In this document: positions 25,027 to 36,668 of the stretch, piece by piece
Layout: every line of letters begins with the position of its first letter
Position numbering within the stretch: position 1 is the stretch's first letter
Assembly: GCA_008360955.1 (NCBI GenBank)
Contig: LUCM01004683.1
Coordinates: 13,870 to 77,869 of the forward strand
DNA: 64,000 nt
Reading direction: 5' to 3'
Source of the DNA: Fasciolopsis buskii
Lineage: Eukaryota; Platyhelminthes; Trematoda; Plagiorchiida; Fasciolidae
Made by a program: the position numbers and the translations under genes
Notes under the pieces: model-generated
Seen by the model: only the letters and a program-made list of their open reading frames with translations
Told to the model about the DNA's origin: nothing
Databases searched by the model: none

Positions 25027-26402
25027 CTGGAAGTCACCTACTGCAGTTCTGTTTGGTTCATTAGGACAGTGTATAAGACTCAACTCAGTAAAGGATCACA
25101 ATGGTGATTCAAAGGTGATAAATTATGGAGAAAAATGGCCGGAAGAGCTCCGGTTATGACTGACTGACGAACCACGATAACCGTCAAGGGAATTCTCTCA
25201 TAAAAATACTTATTTACTAGGATCACTTGAATGACGAACTGCATAAAGATAAACAAAATAGTTAGAATTTCTGCTGTATTCGTGAGTCACATCATTTGCC
25301 GTGAGCACCACGCAAATGACTTCAAATTGTTCAGCACCGAGCTACATTTGGTCCAAACATGAGTTACCTGCCTTTTAAGGTCCGCCATTTTATGCTGCTT
25401 TTTGTTTTGAGTTACTTGTAAGTAGTAAAACGTTTATAAACGGTAATTTTTAAGGAGCCCTGGATGTCATCTTGGAGCCACCGGGATCTACAGAATTGCA
25501 CAATGATTTGTTCGTAGAATAATTTGGAAATTCTCAGGGGTACCTAACAAAGTCGGAAGATTCCCGGCATTTACTAGATTTAACAGTCTTCATCATAAAT
25601 GGAGAAGGTAAACTAGTTCAACTGCAATAACCGACGAAGAAAATGAGAGCGCTCAAGGACCAAACTAAAATTAGTAGAGCAAGGTTGATTTTAGATATCA
25701 AGTCTTGTTGACTTCCTGGGTCCCGTGAAGGAGTCCATCCTGCACAATACGTACCTTTGTGATGCCGGAAATCATTACAAGCTAACCGTAACCAAAATGA
25801 CGAGCCTGACTAACGAAAGGAAATTGTACTCAAGGTATCTATCGTACTTTAGTGGACCGAAGTAAAACCGTCTGCTGGTTAAAGCATCGGCGTATCCTAC
25901 GGACGACGCTGTTACTAACTTTTAAAAAAATTGCATGCATAAATTTACCACTTGGCGCACTCCGAACCTCCTTCGGTCCAAATTTGTAGATCGTAATCAC
26001 CAAGAAGAGACAGTGTTTGTCGCGCCGTTGTTGTATAAGTAGACAGCTGGAGAAAACGACGGCATGTTTTCGAGATATGTCAACTCTACCTCTATGATGC
26101 GGTTTTCCAAAAAAAAAACTAAAATTAACTGGAGCTAACCTTGTAGGCGTGGGTGAATTTATGTCACTTGTCGTTGCATCTGACTACAAACTGAACAGCT
26201 TAGATTATTGATGTACGTAAAAGTGCAGTGGATGAGTTGAAACAGATGTTATGTACCTCAATAGTTTGGGAAACTCCTACAGTAGTATGATACTCATTTA
26301 GTAGCACTTTATACTTGTTACGATGATGACCATATGTTCACGACTATCGTTTCACACTCACAAACTCAAATGGCCTAGTCCCATAACCTATTATCCTCAG
26401 AT
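25027..26402. other. Gene-free stretch
   Basis: No frame over 60 codons. A polypyrimidine-AG precedes the candidate peptide at 26403. Confidence 0.5.
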
Positions 26403-26555
26403 ATGATCATCATTGTGTTCCTCGGCCTGATTCTCAGTGGGAATTCAGCGCAGAGCTGTATGTCACCTGATGTGTTCCTGGGTTACACACTGGAAAACGA
26501 TCACGGGAATTATTGGTTAGATCCGGATAAAGTGGGCCTTGATTCACATAAATGA
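26403..26555 (+). CDS. Candidate first exon or small secreted peptide
   Basis: A 50-codon frame opens with a textbook signal peptide: MIIIVFLGLILSGNSAQS, hydrophobic core then small residues, with likely cleavage after NSA or AQS. The rest is polar with one Cys and GNYWLDPDKV. The bases before the ATG (CCTATTATCCTCAG) form a good 3' splice or trans-splice acceptor. It could be a complete small peptide or a first exon using a GT inside GATAAAGTGGGC. No family is recognised. Frames of this length are common by chance; only the signal peptide and acceptor argue for it. Confidence 0.3.
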   Translation: MIIIVFLGLILSGNSAQSCMSPDVFLGYTLENDHGNYWLDPDKVGLDSHK

Positions 26556-27198
26556 CCGACCGTGGACAAGCAGCGACAATGTCAGCAGACTGCGGTGGTT
26601 TTCGTCTAGTAACCGTTCTCTATAAAATACCATAAACCCGCCGATGTCACTATTACCTGGCCATTATGACTGGACAAAAAATAAGGTCACTGTCACTTGT
26701 TACATTTTACCGATATGATGGAGTTTTCAGGTATAGGGACATATACCGCTCCACTGGACGCCGCCTTAACCGGAAAAGCTATGTGCATTTGAAGATGTGC
26801 GATCGCGAATACAAAGGCATAGGCCGCAGGCAATGGGGAGAGGTGCAAGTGAAACAATGGCTCACACCTCGAGTAACTGTGAATACGTCCGATTCCAATT
26901 CTCCAAGCACGATCTTCCATCCTTATGCAGGTGTACGATTTTGTAAAGTCATCATTCGTAGATCGTAATTTCACATTTGCCCGGCAACTTCAGTCCACCT
27001 TAACAGCACCCATGCTGCTGAAAATAGTCTCAGCCTGATTTTACCTTTTCTTTTTTCGATTTGCACCCAATTCTCGTCAAGTTTGGTTTTACCAGCCTCA
27101 GACTTCTTTTGACTTTGAGTCCATACTAAAAGTACAAATACTGATGTGCTTTGAACAGCAGGCTAACTATGCTGGAACGCCAGATACCCTAACCATCG
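26556..27198. other. Stretch with overlapping frames
   Basis: Frames of about 100 codons overlap on both strands (26666-26968 plus, 26693-26974 minus). A good acceptor (GATGGAGTTTTCAG, ending 26730) lies inside. Neither strand shows a known domain. Confidence 0.35.
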
Positions 27199-28375
27199 AT
27201 GCGCATTATATCCAAGAAAGCTCTGATCAAGAACTCAGCTGTCGTTCATTTCATATCCCCGTCCGATTCCTTCGTAAATTTTCATCTGCTCCCTTCCGGT
27301 GACCCTATGGATGCAACGTCTAGCCTTGCTGGCGTTGCCTTTGTAGTCAGCGAGAGAATCGAGGCTGCACTGACTGACTGGGTCCCCGTTGATAGCCCTC
27401 AGCGGGTTGTTAGACTAAGAGGTTACATATGTATATATATAATGTTGTACGTAGTGTTTGAACGAGTGAAAGTATTGGCCGGGAGCGTAGGACCGGTTTC
27501 GCGTTTGTTGTCGCTCGTCAAGTATGCATATCCGGTACCCTCTTGTCCAGAGATCCTTATACTTGTACAACCCGAATCGATATACCCACCAGAATTTAAT
27601 ACATATATATACGTGCATAACTGTAGCTTGGATACAAGCTAGGGAACTGAGGCGACAACCTGTAAATACAGCTTTACAGAAGACGGATAAAACAAGAAAC
27701 ACTAATAAACAGCAACGAACCAGTCATTTTTTATTTTCACCATGCATATTTTGTGACTTGGAGGTAGTGCAAAGCAAGCACTTGTTCGGAAGCAATTTAC
27801 GCGAGACCCTCGGCCATCTGCACTAGGCTCACCATACAATGTGGCTAGATTACAGTGAACTGCTTGGACCGATCTACCTGGTAGTGTTTCGAGACGCGTT
27901 GGATGAAAAGCTAAAGATGATCCCGCATGATAACATCAACCAACGTTGGTTGCTCATCCAGAATACTGTTTATTCCTTTGGCCTAATGTGTTGTGGCTTG
28001 ACTCTTCCTGACGCATCACCCTAGATTGTTGCTCAAGGCTTTTCTTTCCTGAATCAATCCAGTCCTTCCCAGCTGGCAAAGGAAACAACGAGACTATACT
28101 GAAAGCACGAGGTGAACTAAGCAAAGGCCTACATGGGAATCTCTAAGCTTGCTGGCTTGGACGAGCATCGAAGTTCGGACAAGCCGCCGACGGTCGGAAA
28201 CTCTCACTTGTTGTTTCATCTCCTCCGACTCTTCAGTGGAAGAACTGTAGGCGTGGTCTAGGAAATCCTCAAATTCCACCGCTCTGTTTATTCACGATCC
28301 AACAGAGCACCTCGTATACAGAGCGGCGAATTTTGAAGCCTAGATTCGCTGGGTTTCAGTTTTTCAATCCATTTT
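27199..28375 (+). mobile_element. RTE-like LINE relic (endonuclease to pre-RT linker)
   Basis: Pieces in RTE order. An endonuclease-like block reads AGVAFVVSERIEAALTDWVP then RVVRLRG (about 27310-27423). After AT-rich junk, a linker block reads FRDALDEKL then NINQRWLLIQNTVYS and CGLTLP (about 27887-28012). Then TVGNSHLLFHLL (28190s) and LFIHDPTEHLVYRAANFEA, a stop, IRWVSVF (about 28275-28360). The last block parallels the ENFNDQFSWP region of the element at 61.9-64 kb. Stops and a ~350 bp gap between blocks show an old copy. The first part could belong to a different insertion from the second. Confidence 0.6.
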
Positions 28376-29636
28376 GCCGCGGTTTCAAAATATATTTCAC
28401 AATCTTTTGTGGCACCGAGATCAAGCTGGAAGGTCAATTCTTATTGAGCAAAGGCATTTACAGTCATCAACTTTGAGAAGGACTCACTAAGTGACTGCAA
28501 TAGCCATAGCGATACTTTTGACCAAAGAAGAGATAATGCACATTTGGATAAATTGCTAATGTATGCTAGGGCGTATGATGATCAGTTGATTCATTTTCCG
28601 TCGATTGCTTTGCATTCTTTCTGGGGAACTGCACTCAGTTAATGACTCTGATAAAACTGCATGACCTAAACGTCCCAGGTAAATATGATACAGTATATAC
28701 TGGAGTATAAATTTCCCACGCTGTCTCGTATGGATTCAGAGAATACCCACACGGCATACAGTCTATCACAGACTATTCATATGACTTACAATCCACAGGA
28801 TACCATATAAACTCAGAAATATATTAGAAATACATGGAGATAATGACACGGCCAGTCATGAGTACTAAAGTGGGTTACTTGGCAGAATGTGCAAAATAAT
28901 AGCTTCTAATTTGTCTTAATCAGTCTGTCTGGCAATGATTACTGGTTTGGGATAAGTAGTTCATCGGTAGACCAACTTAAAGGACACTATGGTTGCTTCA
29001 GAACTACTAAGCAAGCGGACGGGTGAGGATGAGGTTGGTGCATGAGTGGTCCATTTTGCAGGCAATTCAAACAAGCATATTAGTAGTACCAATTCCAATA
29101 AAAAAGTCTCATGTATCTGTGAAGTCTATATAATATATGAAATAATCAAATTGGTACCGCATAAGAAACTAGTCTTTCACAGACCAACGAGCATAATTCA
29201 CGGAACACCCAGGATTTCACTATGGCATGCTGACGAGGCAGACCAAAAAAATAATACCTGAATGCACAAAACATGAAGCTAAATTTTCGATATTCGCAAC
29301 AACGGCCCAAATAAGGATTGACCAAAATCAACGTGCATATTAAATCGCATGTAGTGATAGTGAAACCAATTTCTAATTGTCTACGCGTAATCAAGGGATC
29401 GTTCGTAACATGTTCGCGTATTTCCGTCAGCTCTTGAAAGAGGGAAAAGACAGCCCCGGGAGATTTACGATTTCGAAACCACGTGATCAGAATAAAGAAA
29501 CGAATTCGCCCAAGGAAAAGATGCGCAGTTACTGATTTAATATAGACAAAAAATTTATTATATATGCATGTTCTTGGTAGGTAATAGAGATTCGGAGTAG
29601 GATAAGTCTAGAAAGGCAAGCAAAAAGGATGTCAAC
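28376..29636. other. Gene-free stretch
   Basis: Nothing recognised; AT-rich. Confidence 0.5.
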
Positions 29637-29772
29637 ATGCAAAAATTAGAGGTTCTTGTGTCAGATCCGCCGGTTACTTTGGTGGAATTTGCAGCCGCCC
29701 AGCTTATCACCAAACCCGACCGGTTGAGATCGACTGTGAATTTGTGGAGCGCAATGCTTCATGGTCATGTTT
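29637..29772 (+). CDS. Candidate first coding exon, unknown protein
   Basis: Starts at an ATG in good context (CAACATGC) and runs open for 45 codons (MQKLEVLVSDPPVTLVEF onwards, ending near MLHGHV) into a perfect donor GTAAGT at 29773. The composition is protein-like, acidic-neutral and without low complexity. The next exon was not found. No family is recognised. Confidence 0.35.
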
Positions 29773-31650
29773 GTAAGTTCTCCGTCCCCCTTTGCCGTAG
29801 TTCTAGTGGGTACAATATATGTTCTTTCCAATATACACATTCCTGGAGAAAAGGGTAAAAATGAATTGTAATTAACAGTCACTCTAATGTGTATGAATCT
29901 ATCAAAAGACATTACATTGGTCACTTTAAAATGGTGGAACATTTCATCGGTTGTAAACAATGACTTCATCCTAACAAAGTTAATCAAGCGAGCAGTACAC
30001 ATTTTAAGACTATCGCTTTATTTGTGACCATTATTATAGAGCTCGTGTGTCTTTTCAACATCTGCTGTTATCATCGGAACGGGATGCTTTTAATCAACCT
30101 CCGAATACGATCCTATCCGTTTGATCCCGCTCTCTGAATTCAATTCTTCGTTATAAAGTTCCTCGAATTTCCCCGAAACAGTGTGGTTGTTTCGTCCAAA
30201 TATTCTACACAGAACAGTGAGTAGTTATGCATGCCATTCATCTACCGCTAATAGAGTGTGAAATAGTTCGGGAGACGAATCCTCGAAAGTTTGAAAATTT
30301 CTGGGGTCCGAACGTTTGACCCTTGGCGTTTATTATTTGTGTATACAGTTTAGTTTCTCCAATGCAGCAAAACAAATCAAAGCGCCAGATCTTGACGGAG
30401 ACACTTTCATGACTTAATCACTCTGATTCGACGGCATTATGACTGTATACATTTTAGACAACATAGCCAGTGACAAACAAACGCAAAAAGGTTATTTATT
30501 AATTGAGACTGCACAGTGTAATATGCACTTGGGGTAGCGTTCTTCTGTGGTGTTCACACGTGACTCATTCCCAACTGGACAACGAATGAAGCGACCAATA
30601 TGGGCCGAATTCCAGTAGGGGTATTGGCCAGCATGAACACTTATACTAACAAAGTCAAGATAACGTCCAATCTGGCCGTAACAACGAATAACTTTACAGA
30701 TTGCGAAGACAATTTGCGCCTGACATGTTGTTCTTGGCGAGACAACAAAAATTTTTCATAGGAAAGTATTGCATTTAAAATTTTTTCGTTTTTATGAAAA
30801 AATTCATCTGTACAAACATGAGTTGAAAATTCTGATTTGCCCGGATGAGACTTAGTGGCTCTTTGAGTGTGCATGGGTACGATGGAAGATATGCACCATT
30901 GATGGTCTCCAATGAGAGCAAAACTCGAGTCAGATGCTTCCAGAGTGTAAGAGTGACTGAATTAACTGAGGTTTAGGCGTAGAACGTGGAGTCCGAACTG
31001 CCGACAATCAGGCAAAGAAGTTCCATTCCCACACATTAATGACAAAAACTGTGACCTATATGCATGCGAAAAACTTATATTTGTGAGTATACTAACGACA
31101 GTTACCATTGGAATGGATGCGATTGACAAACAAGGGAATAGGTGAAATCACTGTCGAATCGAGATAAGGCATTGCGAATTGTTTTACCCAACAGTGATTT
31201 CCCCATATTTTTTCTTCAATTCTTGTTTAGACGACCACACAGAAATGAGCGATACTAAATCGGCCGACCTATTTGTCTTATGTCACTTGCAAGCGTTAGC
31301 CATTCCAGATGGATGTATGATTGAAAACGGCTCAACGTACTCGTGATTCATTTCTCAAGATTTAACAATAATCATACTTATGGAACATGAAAACAGGCAG
31401 TTAGAGGAACGGTCTCAGTAAATCAGCCAAGGATTTATTGTACTGGTTCATTTCTGTTATTCGTTTCGAATTGACAGGTTTGGGCTGCGTATTCCGGTTA
31501 TCAGTGCAATCGTTTGCCAAATCAACGGCATTTGGATTACGCATTGCTAATTCGGAATGGAATTCGCCCAAAATTTTATTCGCCCACTTTGAATGTAAAA
31601 ACAAAATTATTAATTGGGAACTAAACATTTTGTGAAAGGAGTCTTGTTAG
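29773..31650. other. Gene-free stretch upstream of GPCR paralog B
   Basis: Frames up to 113 codons without motifs. Confidence 0.5.
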
Positions 31651-31655
31651 CCAAT
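31651..31655 (+). promoter_or_regulatory. CCAAT box of GPCR paralog B
   Basis: Context TTAGCCAATCAGAA, about 41 bp upstream of the TATA box. The eleven bases TAGCCAATCAG are shared with the paralog's promoter on the other strand. Confidence 0.55.
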
Positions 31656-31695
31656 CAGAATTCGTCTTTTATTTGGCAAAACCGTAGCGCGTGCA

Positions 31696-31702
31696 TATAA
31701 AT
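31696..31702 (+). promoter_or_regulatory. TATA box of GPCR paralog B
   Basis: Reads TATAAAT within GCGCGTGCATATAAATG, 101 bp upstream of the ATG. It matches the position and the CG-rich flank of the TATA box of the minus-strand paralog. Confidence 0.6.
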
Positions 31703-31796
31703 GATTTTTCTTTTCATTCGTCTTATGTACGCGATCGGGAATGTCCAATTTCGCGTCATGATGCTTATCTAACATACTCCTTGCTCGGTTGTGCAA

Positions 31797-32801
31797 ATGT
31801 TTTCAAATCGAACGGGAATTGTTTACGAAAGTATTTCAACCGTTCCTGTAGTCCCACCATTGCGTGCAATTCTAAGTGCACTACTCTCATCGGGTGTTGT
31901 TGTGAATTTATACACTGCGTTCGCATTGCAACGGACGAAGATCAATTCACTACTGACCAAATTGTTACTTTATCAACAAAATCTGTTGGATTCTTTATTC
32001 GCAATTTTGACTATCAGTCTAATTTTCACGAACAACTATCGACCAAAGTCGAACTCAATTCCGGTCGACTGGGTTACGTGTTACGTGTTCCAAAGCGGAG
32101 TGCTCAGTCGTATCGTACGTATTGCGACAATTTGTAATAGTGTTTGCCAGTCGGCCGATAGATTCTGGGCTATAATCTATCCGAAAACGTATCGGGTGTA
32201 TAAGAGACGTTATATCGTCTTGTGTTCATTGATTATCCCTATCTATTCCATTTTGACTTCTATCACACGAATGGTTAAGGTCACGCTTATTAATGGTTCA
32301 TGTATGAAAAAAGATGTACAGATCAACAAGTACACTTCATGGGTTCTGGAAAGCATGCTACGCTATGTGATACCCATATTCGTTTTGAGCTTATTAAATG
32401 TGCTAGTAATTCGTAAATTGTACGAGCAAAAAGCTGTAATACTGAAGCAAACCCATTCCCAGTCGGGGACACAAGACTGCTCTCACGTGATATGCGAACA
32501 AGGGGGGAATGGCAGCATCTCCGGTCCGTTGAATTCTGTTCAAAAGAATATTTTTCTGAACACATTCTTTCTGGCCGTTGGATTAACTCTGGTTGAGATT
32601 GCTTCCAGTGTGTTGGCCGTAATGAGCATGTTCAACATGGTTGAGCACAGTGTTTCTTCACTCTCACGCGTCTACTATTTGGTCGCTGTGGTTCTTCTCA
32701 GTGGTCTGAATCGGTGTGTGGAAATTTTAACCATTCCAATGTTACGCAACACCGTGTTAATCCACTGGCGGATGTGTATCTCATTTTGCCGGAAGAACTA
32801 A
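31797..32801 (+). CDS. Rhodopsin-family GPCR, flatworm orphan type (paralog B)
   Basis: A 334-residue intronless seven-transmembrane receptor, about 60% identical by eye to the minus-strand copy ending at 9398, with no indel up to intracellular loop 3. Shared marks: sequon NRT at 4-6, N37 in TM1, D65 in TM2, C95 and C169 (disulfide pair), DRF at 121-123 followed by WAIIYP, P193 in TM5, and two possible glycosylation-type N residues near the second loop. The odd point is TM7: where copy A reads LNPCAEIF this copy reads LNRCVEIL. The conserved proline is replaced by arginine (CGG in place of CCA) and no aromatic residue ends the motif. The frame is otherwise intact, so this is either altered function or early decay. 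The first ATG is 31797; a GTG six bases earlier is in frame but unlikely to be used. An AATAAA lies 155 bp after the stop. Confidence 0.85.
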   Translation: MFSNRTGIVYESISTVPVVPPLRAILSALLSSGVVVNLYTAFALQRTKINSLLTKLLLYQQNLLDSLFAILTISLIFTNNYRPKSNSIPVDWVTCYVFQSGVLSRIVRIATICNSVCQSADRFWAIIYPKTYRVYKRRYIVLCSLIIPIYSILTSITRMVKVTLINGSCMKKDVQINKYTSWVLESMLRYVIPIFVLSLLNVLVIRKLYEQKAVILKQTHSQSGTQDCSHVICEQGGNGSISGPLNSVQKNIFLNTFFLAVGLTLVEIASSVLAVMSMFNMVEHSVSSLSRVYYLVAVVLLSGLNRCVEILTIPMLRNTVLIHWRMCISFCRKN

Positions 32802-32956
32802 ACGACTGGGAAAAACAAAGACGAAGTTCGGACTGAAACTAACCAGTGTAACAGACTTTTTTCTTATGGATTACAAATGTCATTTCGTCTGCCTGCACAT
32901 GTAGTCACGTAGCTCATCATCACTAAAGTTTCATCGCTTTGCAACAACCCGTTTTA

Positions 32957-32962
32957 AATAAA
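32957..32962 (+). terminator. Polyadenylation signal of GPCR paralog B
   Basis: An AATAAA hexamer 155 bp downstream of the receptor stop codon, in AT-rich sequence. It is the first canonical hexamer after the gene. Confidence 0.45.
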
Positions 32963-34466
32963 ATGAATTACAAATGATCATCCTTACAGTTCATAACCCG
33001 ATGCAACTTTGACTCGTGTACACAGATAATGCCACTTGGTCAACGCTTTACAGCCGACGACCAGCAAGTTGGCTTTTGGATGTCAGAATCCCAAATCTGA
33101 ATGTTATCGCTGCTGGTCAGACATTTGGTTTTTTAGTAGCAGTTGGAACATAAGGGTTTCTTTCTATTATTTAAAGATTGTTCGGTTTTATGCGGATGAG
33201 ATCAGTGAAGTTAATCTTGGTTGTCGAACGTAAGTAGTGACTTAACGACTGCTTGATTTTTTCTTGGCAAGTCGATTGCCAATGCACCGAACATTGTAGT
33301 GGACCGAAATGCATAATTTCCGTTCGAAATTTGAACTATCATAACATGTACATGTCATGAAATGTAGCCTTACCCTTGTAAGATGCGCTTCCCGTGTTAA
33401 CGAGATTCACACCCAGGGTTAAAACTAATTTCTTCTGACGAAATCTGCACATTTTCCCCCGGATAACTAAAGATTGAACAGGCAGGAATGACAAAATAGC
33501 TGTGAGGCAACAACTTATCACACTTCTCCAAGGTCAAATGATCGGAGGACAACCAACGGATATTTCGAATCCGTATTTCCCATTTGCAAACAGGTTGACT
33601 TGAAGTGTGCGTGCAACAGTTCGAGATATCACTGGTGGCAGTTCGTGCAATCGCCAATTCTGGGATTTGGAACCTGGTTGAAATACACAAACACACACAC
33701 ATACACGCACATGCACACTCAAATGTCCGTTTGCTTAGACATTAAACTCATATTTGTTCATCTCCAGGTTCAAGCCCATCTCATGTCAGACTAGGTGTGC
33801 ATCCGTAATGACCCCGTACGAAAAAGTGTTGGGCTATGGAAGGCACAAATTCCCATTTTATTTTATAACCTAGTGAACAAACATCTGATCTGGTAGGTCA
33901 CATACAACCCGCAACCCATATTGTCTTTTACTTTTTACATACCTTAATCATCAAATTTATGTAGTCTCTTTTGTGATTTCGGGTTAAAGGTGCCGCAATT
34001 TGTGACCTGTGGTCAGTTCGCCTTCCGCGTTTAAGTTGACCGTTTATATTCGCTATACTAGGGCTTTATGGCCACCGAAGGTACTGTACTGAAAATTTAC
34101 ACCTGAATGGTTGGGATCACGACGATGATGCCTTGGTTGCCTGTAATCTGATAGCCTCGATTAGCAAAAACTTAAATTCGTTTCTCTTCAGTCGAGTGGG
34201 TGTTGAATGAAATAGGCAGGTTTAATGTGGATAGGTGAATAAAACGTCTCTGGACTTTATCATCCTCGTCGATCCGGTAACAACATGCCCCATCGTTTCT
34301 ATCCTCTTACACCCGGCACTTGGTCCCAGGCACTGGGCTTGGGTTAGTGTAGACAGTTTTCAACACTTTTGTCCAATTTTATTTTCGAGGGCTAGTATGG
34401 ATAGTAGTACAACTCACTGTAATGTAGATTGGCAGTAATCATATGCTCTAAACGAGCTAGATTATA
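32963..34466. other. Gene-free stretch downstream of GPCR paralog B
   Basis: A short frame at about 33015-33140 (VRIPNLNVIAAGQTFGF) looks protein-like but is closed by stops on both sides. The CA microsatellite at 33684 also lies here. Confidence 0.4.
33684..33720. repeat. (CA)n imperfect microsatellite
   Basis: CA dinucleotides with several single-base interruptions. Confidence 0.85.
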
Positions 34467-34641
34467 TTTTATCTTTCTTTTCCGATACTCCTTTTATTGA
34501 TAAAATCATAATGTATATTATATTCAAAAAGAGGCTACAGCCGTCAGAGGGCTACCAAGTGAGGGATTAGATCACCGGTAGGACAGTTCAAACCGGCGAT
34601 TTTCATGTCCAAACGCCTGGACATTATTCGTTTGACCACCG
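34467..34641 (-). mobile_element. tRNA-derived SINE, diverged copy
   Basis: Reverse orientation: tail complement TTTTATCTTTCTTTTCC, then ATTGATAAAATCATAATGTA, then body and head (CAAACGCCTGGAC and TTTGACCACCGC). B-box region decayed to CAGTTCAAACCGGCG. Confidence 0.65.
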
Positions 34642-34898
34642 CTATGCTCGTATCATTATTGCATTGTGAATAGTAAATCACCTCATTCTCTGAAGATGAC
34701 ATACTAGCATGTATTAATCGGGTGTACGAAAAATCATCCACACTTCTCCTCGTGCAACTAGAACCGTACAAAATGGTGTTTACTCGAGAAATTCGGGGAT
34801 CGTTTTAAAATTAGAAACCAAAAATACCAGATGGGGATAAATACCGAGCAGACTGATTTTAAATTATCATTATTATATTCGAATGTTTTGTGATTACC

Positions 34899-35150
34899 AT
34901 GCCAACAGAACCGAGAGAGAAGCAGCGAAAATCGAGTCGTGCGTTTGTCCTAAGAAAACGTGTCATGGTGACCAACGAGAGGAACAATTTGGTTCTCATA
35001 ACTCCTGTGCACAATAGAAAACGAACGCGTGAACTTTCAAATCCCCAGCAAGAATTTCAACGTTGCAAAAGTGATACCAGTTGTTGTGTTTTTGCTCTTA
35101 TCTCCCCGCGATTTGGGTGGATTTTGAAACAGCCTGTATTATTTGCTTAA
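34899..35150 (+). CDS. Open frame, basic N-terminus, possible exon
   Basis: An 83-codon frame from the ATG at 34899 begins MPTEPREKQRKSSRAF and has two basic clusters (LRKRV, NRKRTRE) like nuclear-localisation signals. A GTGATA after CAAA could be a donor, which would cut it to about 60 codons. No homology recognised. Confidence 0.2.
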   Translation: MPTEPREKQRKSSRAFVLRKRVMVTNERNNLVLITPVHNRKRTRELSNPQQEFQRCKSDTSCCVFALISPRFGWILKQPVLFA

Positions 35151-36092
35151 GGTCTTTTTATCGGCGAGTATTTTTTTTACAACAACCTGATGTTCTATGT
35201 TAAATTGCATACTGTTCCCGTATGTTGATCTCGTCTGGGGATGTTTTAGGCCAAACATGATGAAGCCAAGTCTACCCAGGGTGTATTAGGGGACTACAGT
35301 CGGGTCGAGAGGTTTTAAAAATCAACCAAAAATCGCTTTTAGGCGAAATCCGGCGAAACTAACTTTGAAACATCCCTATTCTAAATTTATGAATCCATTG
35401 GCATTGAACGCATTGAAATGCCGATCAATTAATGTTGGTGTCAGTTGTCTAGCACGGGTTCTCACTTGCAGTTTAATCACACTTCAAAGCGGTTTCTAAG
35501 ACTGACCTTGCACCTACTCAAATGTACTTTACAGTTTGTGATCTTGCTATGACTGGTTTTGAAACAGTAAACGTTGTGTTCAACATTTGGGTGTGTCTTC
35601 TTCAAGCCTTACTAACCCAGATTTTTTCGTTTCCTATATGATACAAATTTCAATGTATCTCCCAACTGGTGGTAACCTGATTCAGGTAGTCAATAGCTCT
35701 AGTTTCAAATCCATCCAATCACTAGGTCCCGTGTATATCCATAAGGGAATTAACATTAAATTTCTCGTGGGAAAACAGGAGTAGCCTGACCGCATGTGTG
35801 AATCCTTATCGCTGATGCAAAGATTCCACGATCAACCGCCCAATCAAATCAATCGATGCCACTTTTTAACTGCCGATTGCCATAATTAGTTTCGGGTGTG
35901 TATTGCCCGAAAAAGATAGTGTTCAGTCATGTACCAACTACCAATACATTTTCTCCATTCCAAACGAGGCAGTTTTCACTGCGGGCTGTAGTCTCTAGAC
36001 AGGAGTCGTACTAGTATCTCGACTGCTCAGACAGACCACTGCAGGTGCTTCATCAATAGGTAAAATTGTTCCAACATTTCTTCCGGTAATGT
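35151..36092. other. Gene-free stretch
   Basis: Nothing recognised. Confidence 0.5.
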
Positions 36093-36258
36093 TAGTGCGA
36101 AGTTCCTTGCATCACGGGTTTAGTGTCCCTTGTAAGGGCACATATTCAGATACAATCGAAAAGTCCTATTTTTAGTTTGTCGTGTTTTGTTGGAAGCGAT
36201 GAACCATGAAAAACCCTCCATCATCATACAACTGACGGCCGTCACTAAATTGCTAATG
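36093..36258 (+). repeat. Dispersed non-coding repeat R, copy 1
   Basis: Matches 38759-38900 over about 140 aligned bases, with shared blocks AAGTTCCTTGCATCA, TTTAGTGTCCC and AACCCTCCATCA. This copy has about 22 extra bases after ATACAATCG. No coding motif. Confidence 0.7.
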
Positions 36259-36263
36259 CGATT

Positions 36264-36668
36264 TTAAATCAGGTGGTAGAGAAATACTCGTTCAAGGATT
36301 TTTTTTCCACGAGTAAAGTGTCTGATTGGAGTTGCGGAAGTGACCCAACGATTGGATGATAGTTTATTGAGAATTGGAGCGGACTTGAACGGTACGATGT
36401 CAGAAAGCTGTCTTACCGAAAGTGCACCGGATAACTTTGGCGTTATTCCGAAGGTCAACTTTCTTCCGATGTGGAGATAGATCTTCGGGCCTTCCAGACC
36501 GGGATTGGCCACTGAGGGTTGGGCGGTGTAAATAGACGATGGTTCTGAATGTCGATGACTAGATTTGGGGGAAGAGAAAGCGGAACGGTTCACAACATCT
36601 AACAGAGATCCAGGGTCTAAGTTCGGGAACTGATGGAAAGATCTCTGTGGAACTATCGAACCAGCCAT
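36264..36668 (-). CDS. Open frame of unknown function, possible exon
   Basis: A 134-codon frame starts at an ATG with G at +4 (MAGSIVPQRSF). It has balanced Ser/Pro/Leu composition, no low complexity and no membrane segment. Near its end a GTATTT after CTTGAACGA could be a splice donor. No domain is recognised. A frame of this length is expected about once or twice by chance in a window this size, so this is only a candidate. Confidence 0.25.
   Translation of the reverse strand: MAGSIVPQRSFHQFPNLDPGSLLDVVNRSAFSSPKSSHRHSEPSSIYTAQPSVANPGLEGPKIYLHIGRKLTFGITPKLSGALSVRQLSDIVPFKSAPILNKLSSNRWVTSATPIRHFTRGKKILERVFLYHLI

Noticed and set aside
33028..33140. Short protein-like reading with an RCC1-like phrase (NVIAAGQTFGF)
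   Set aside because: Closed by stops on both sides, no splice sites in phase, and only one short phrase matches.
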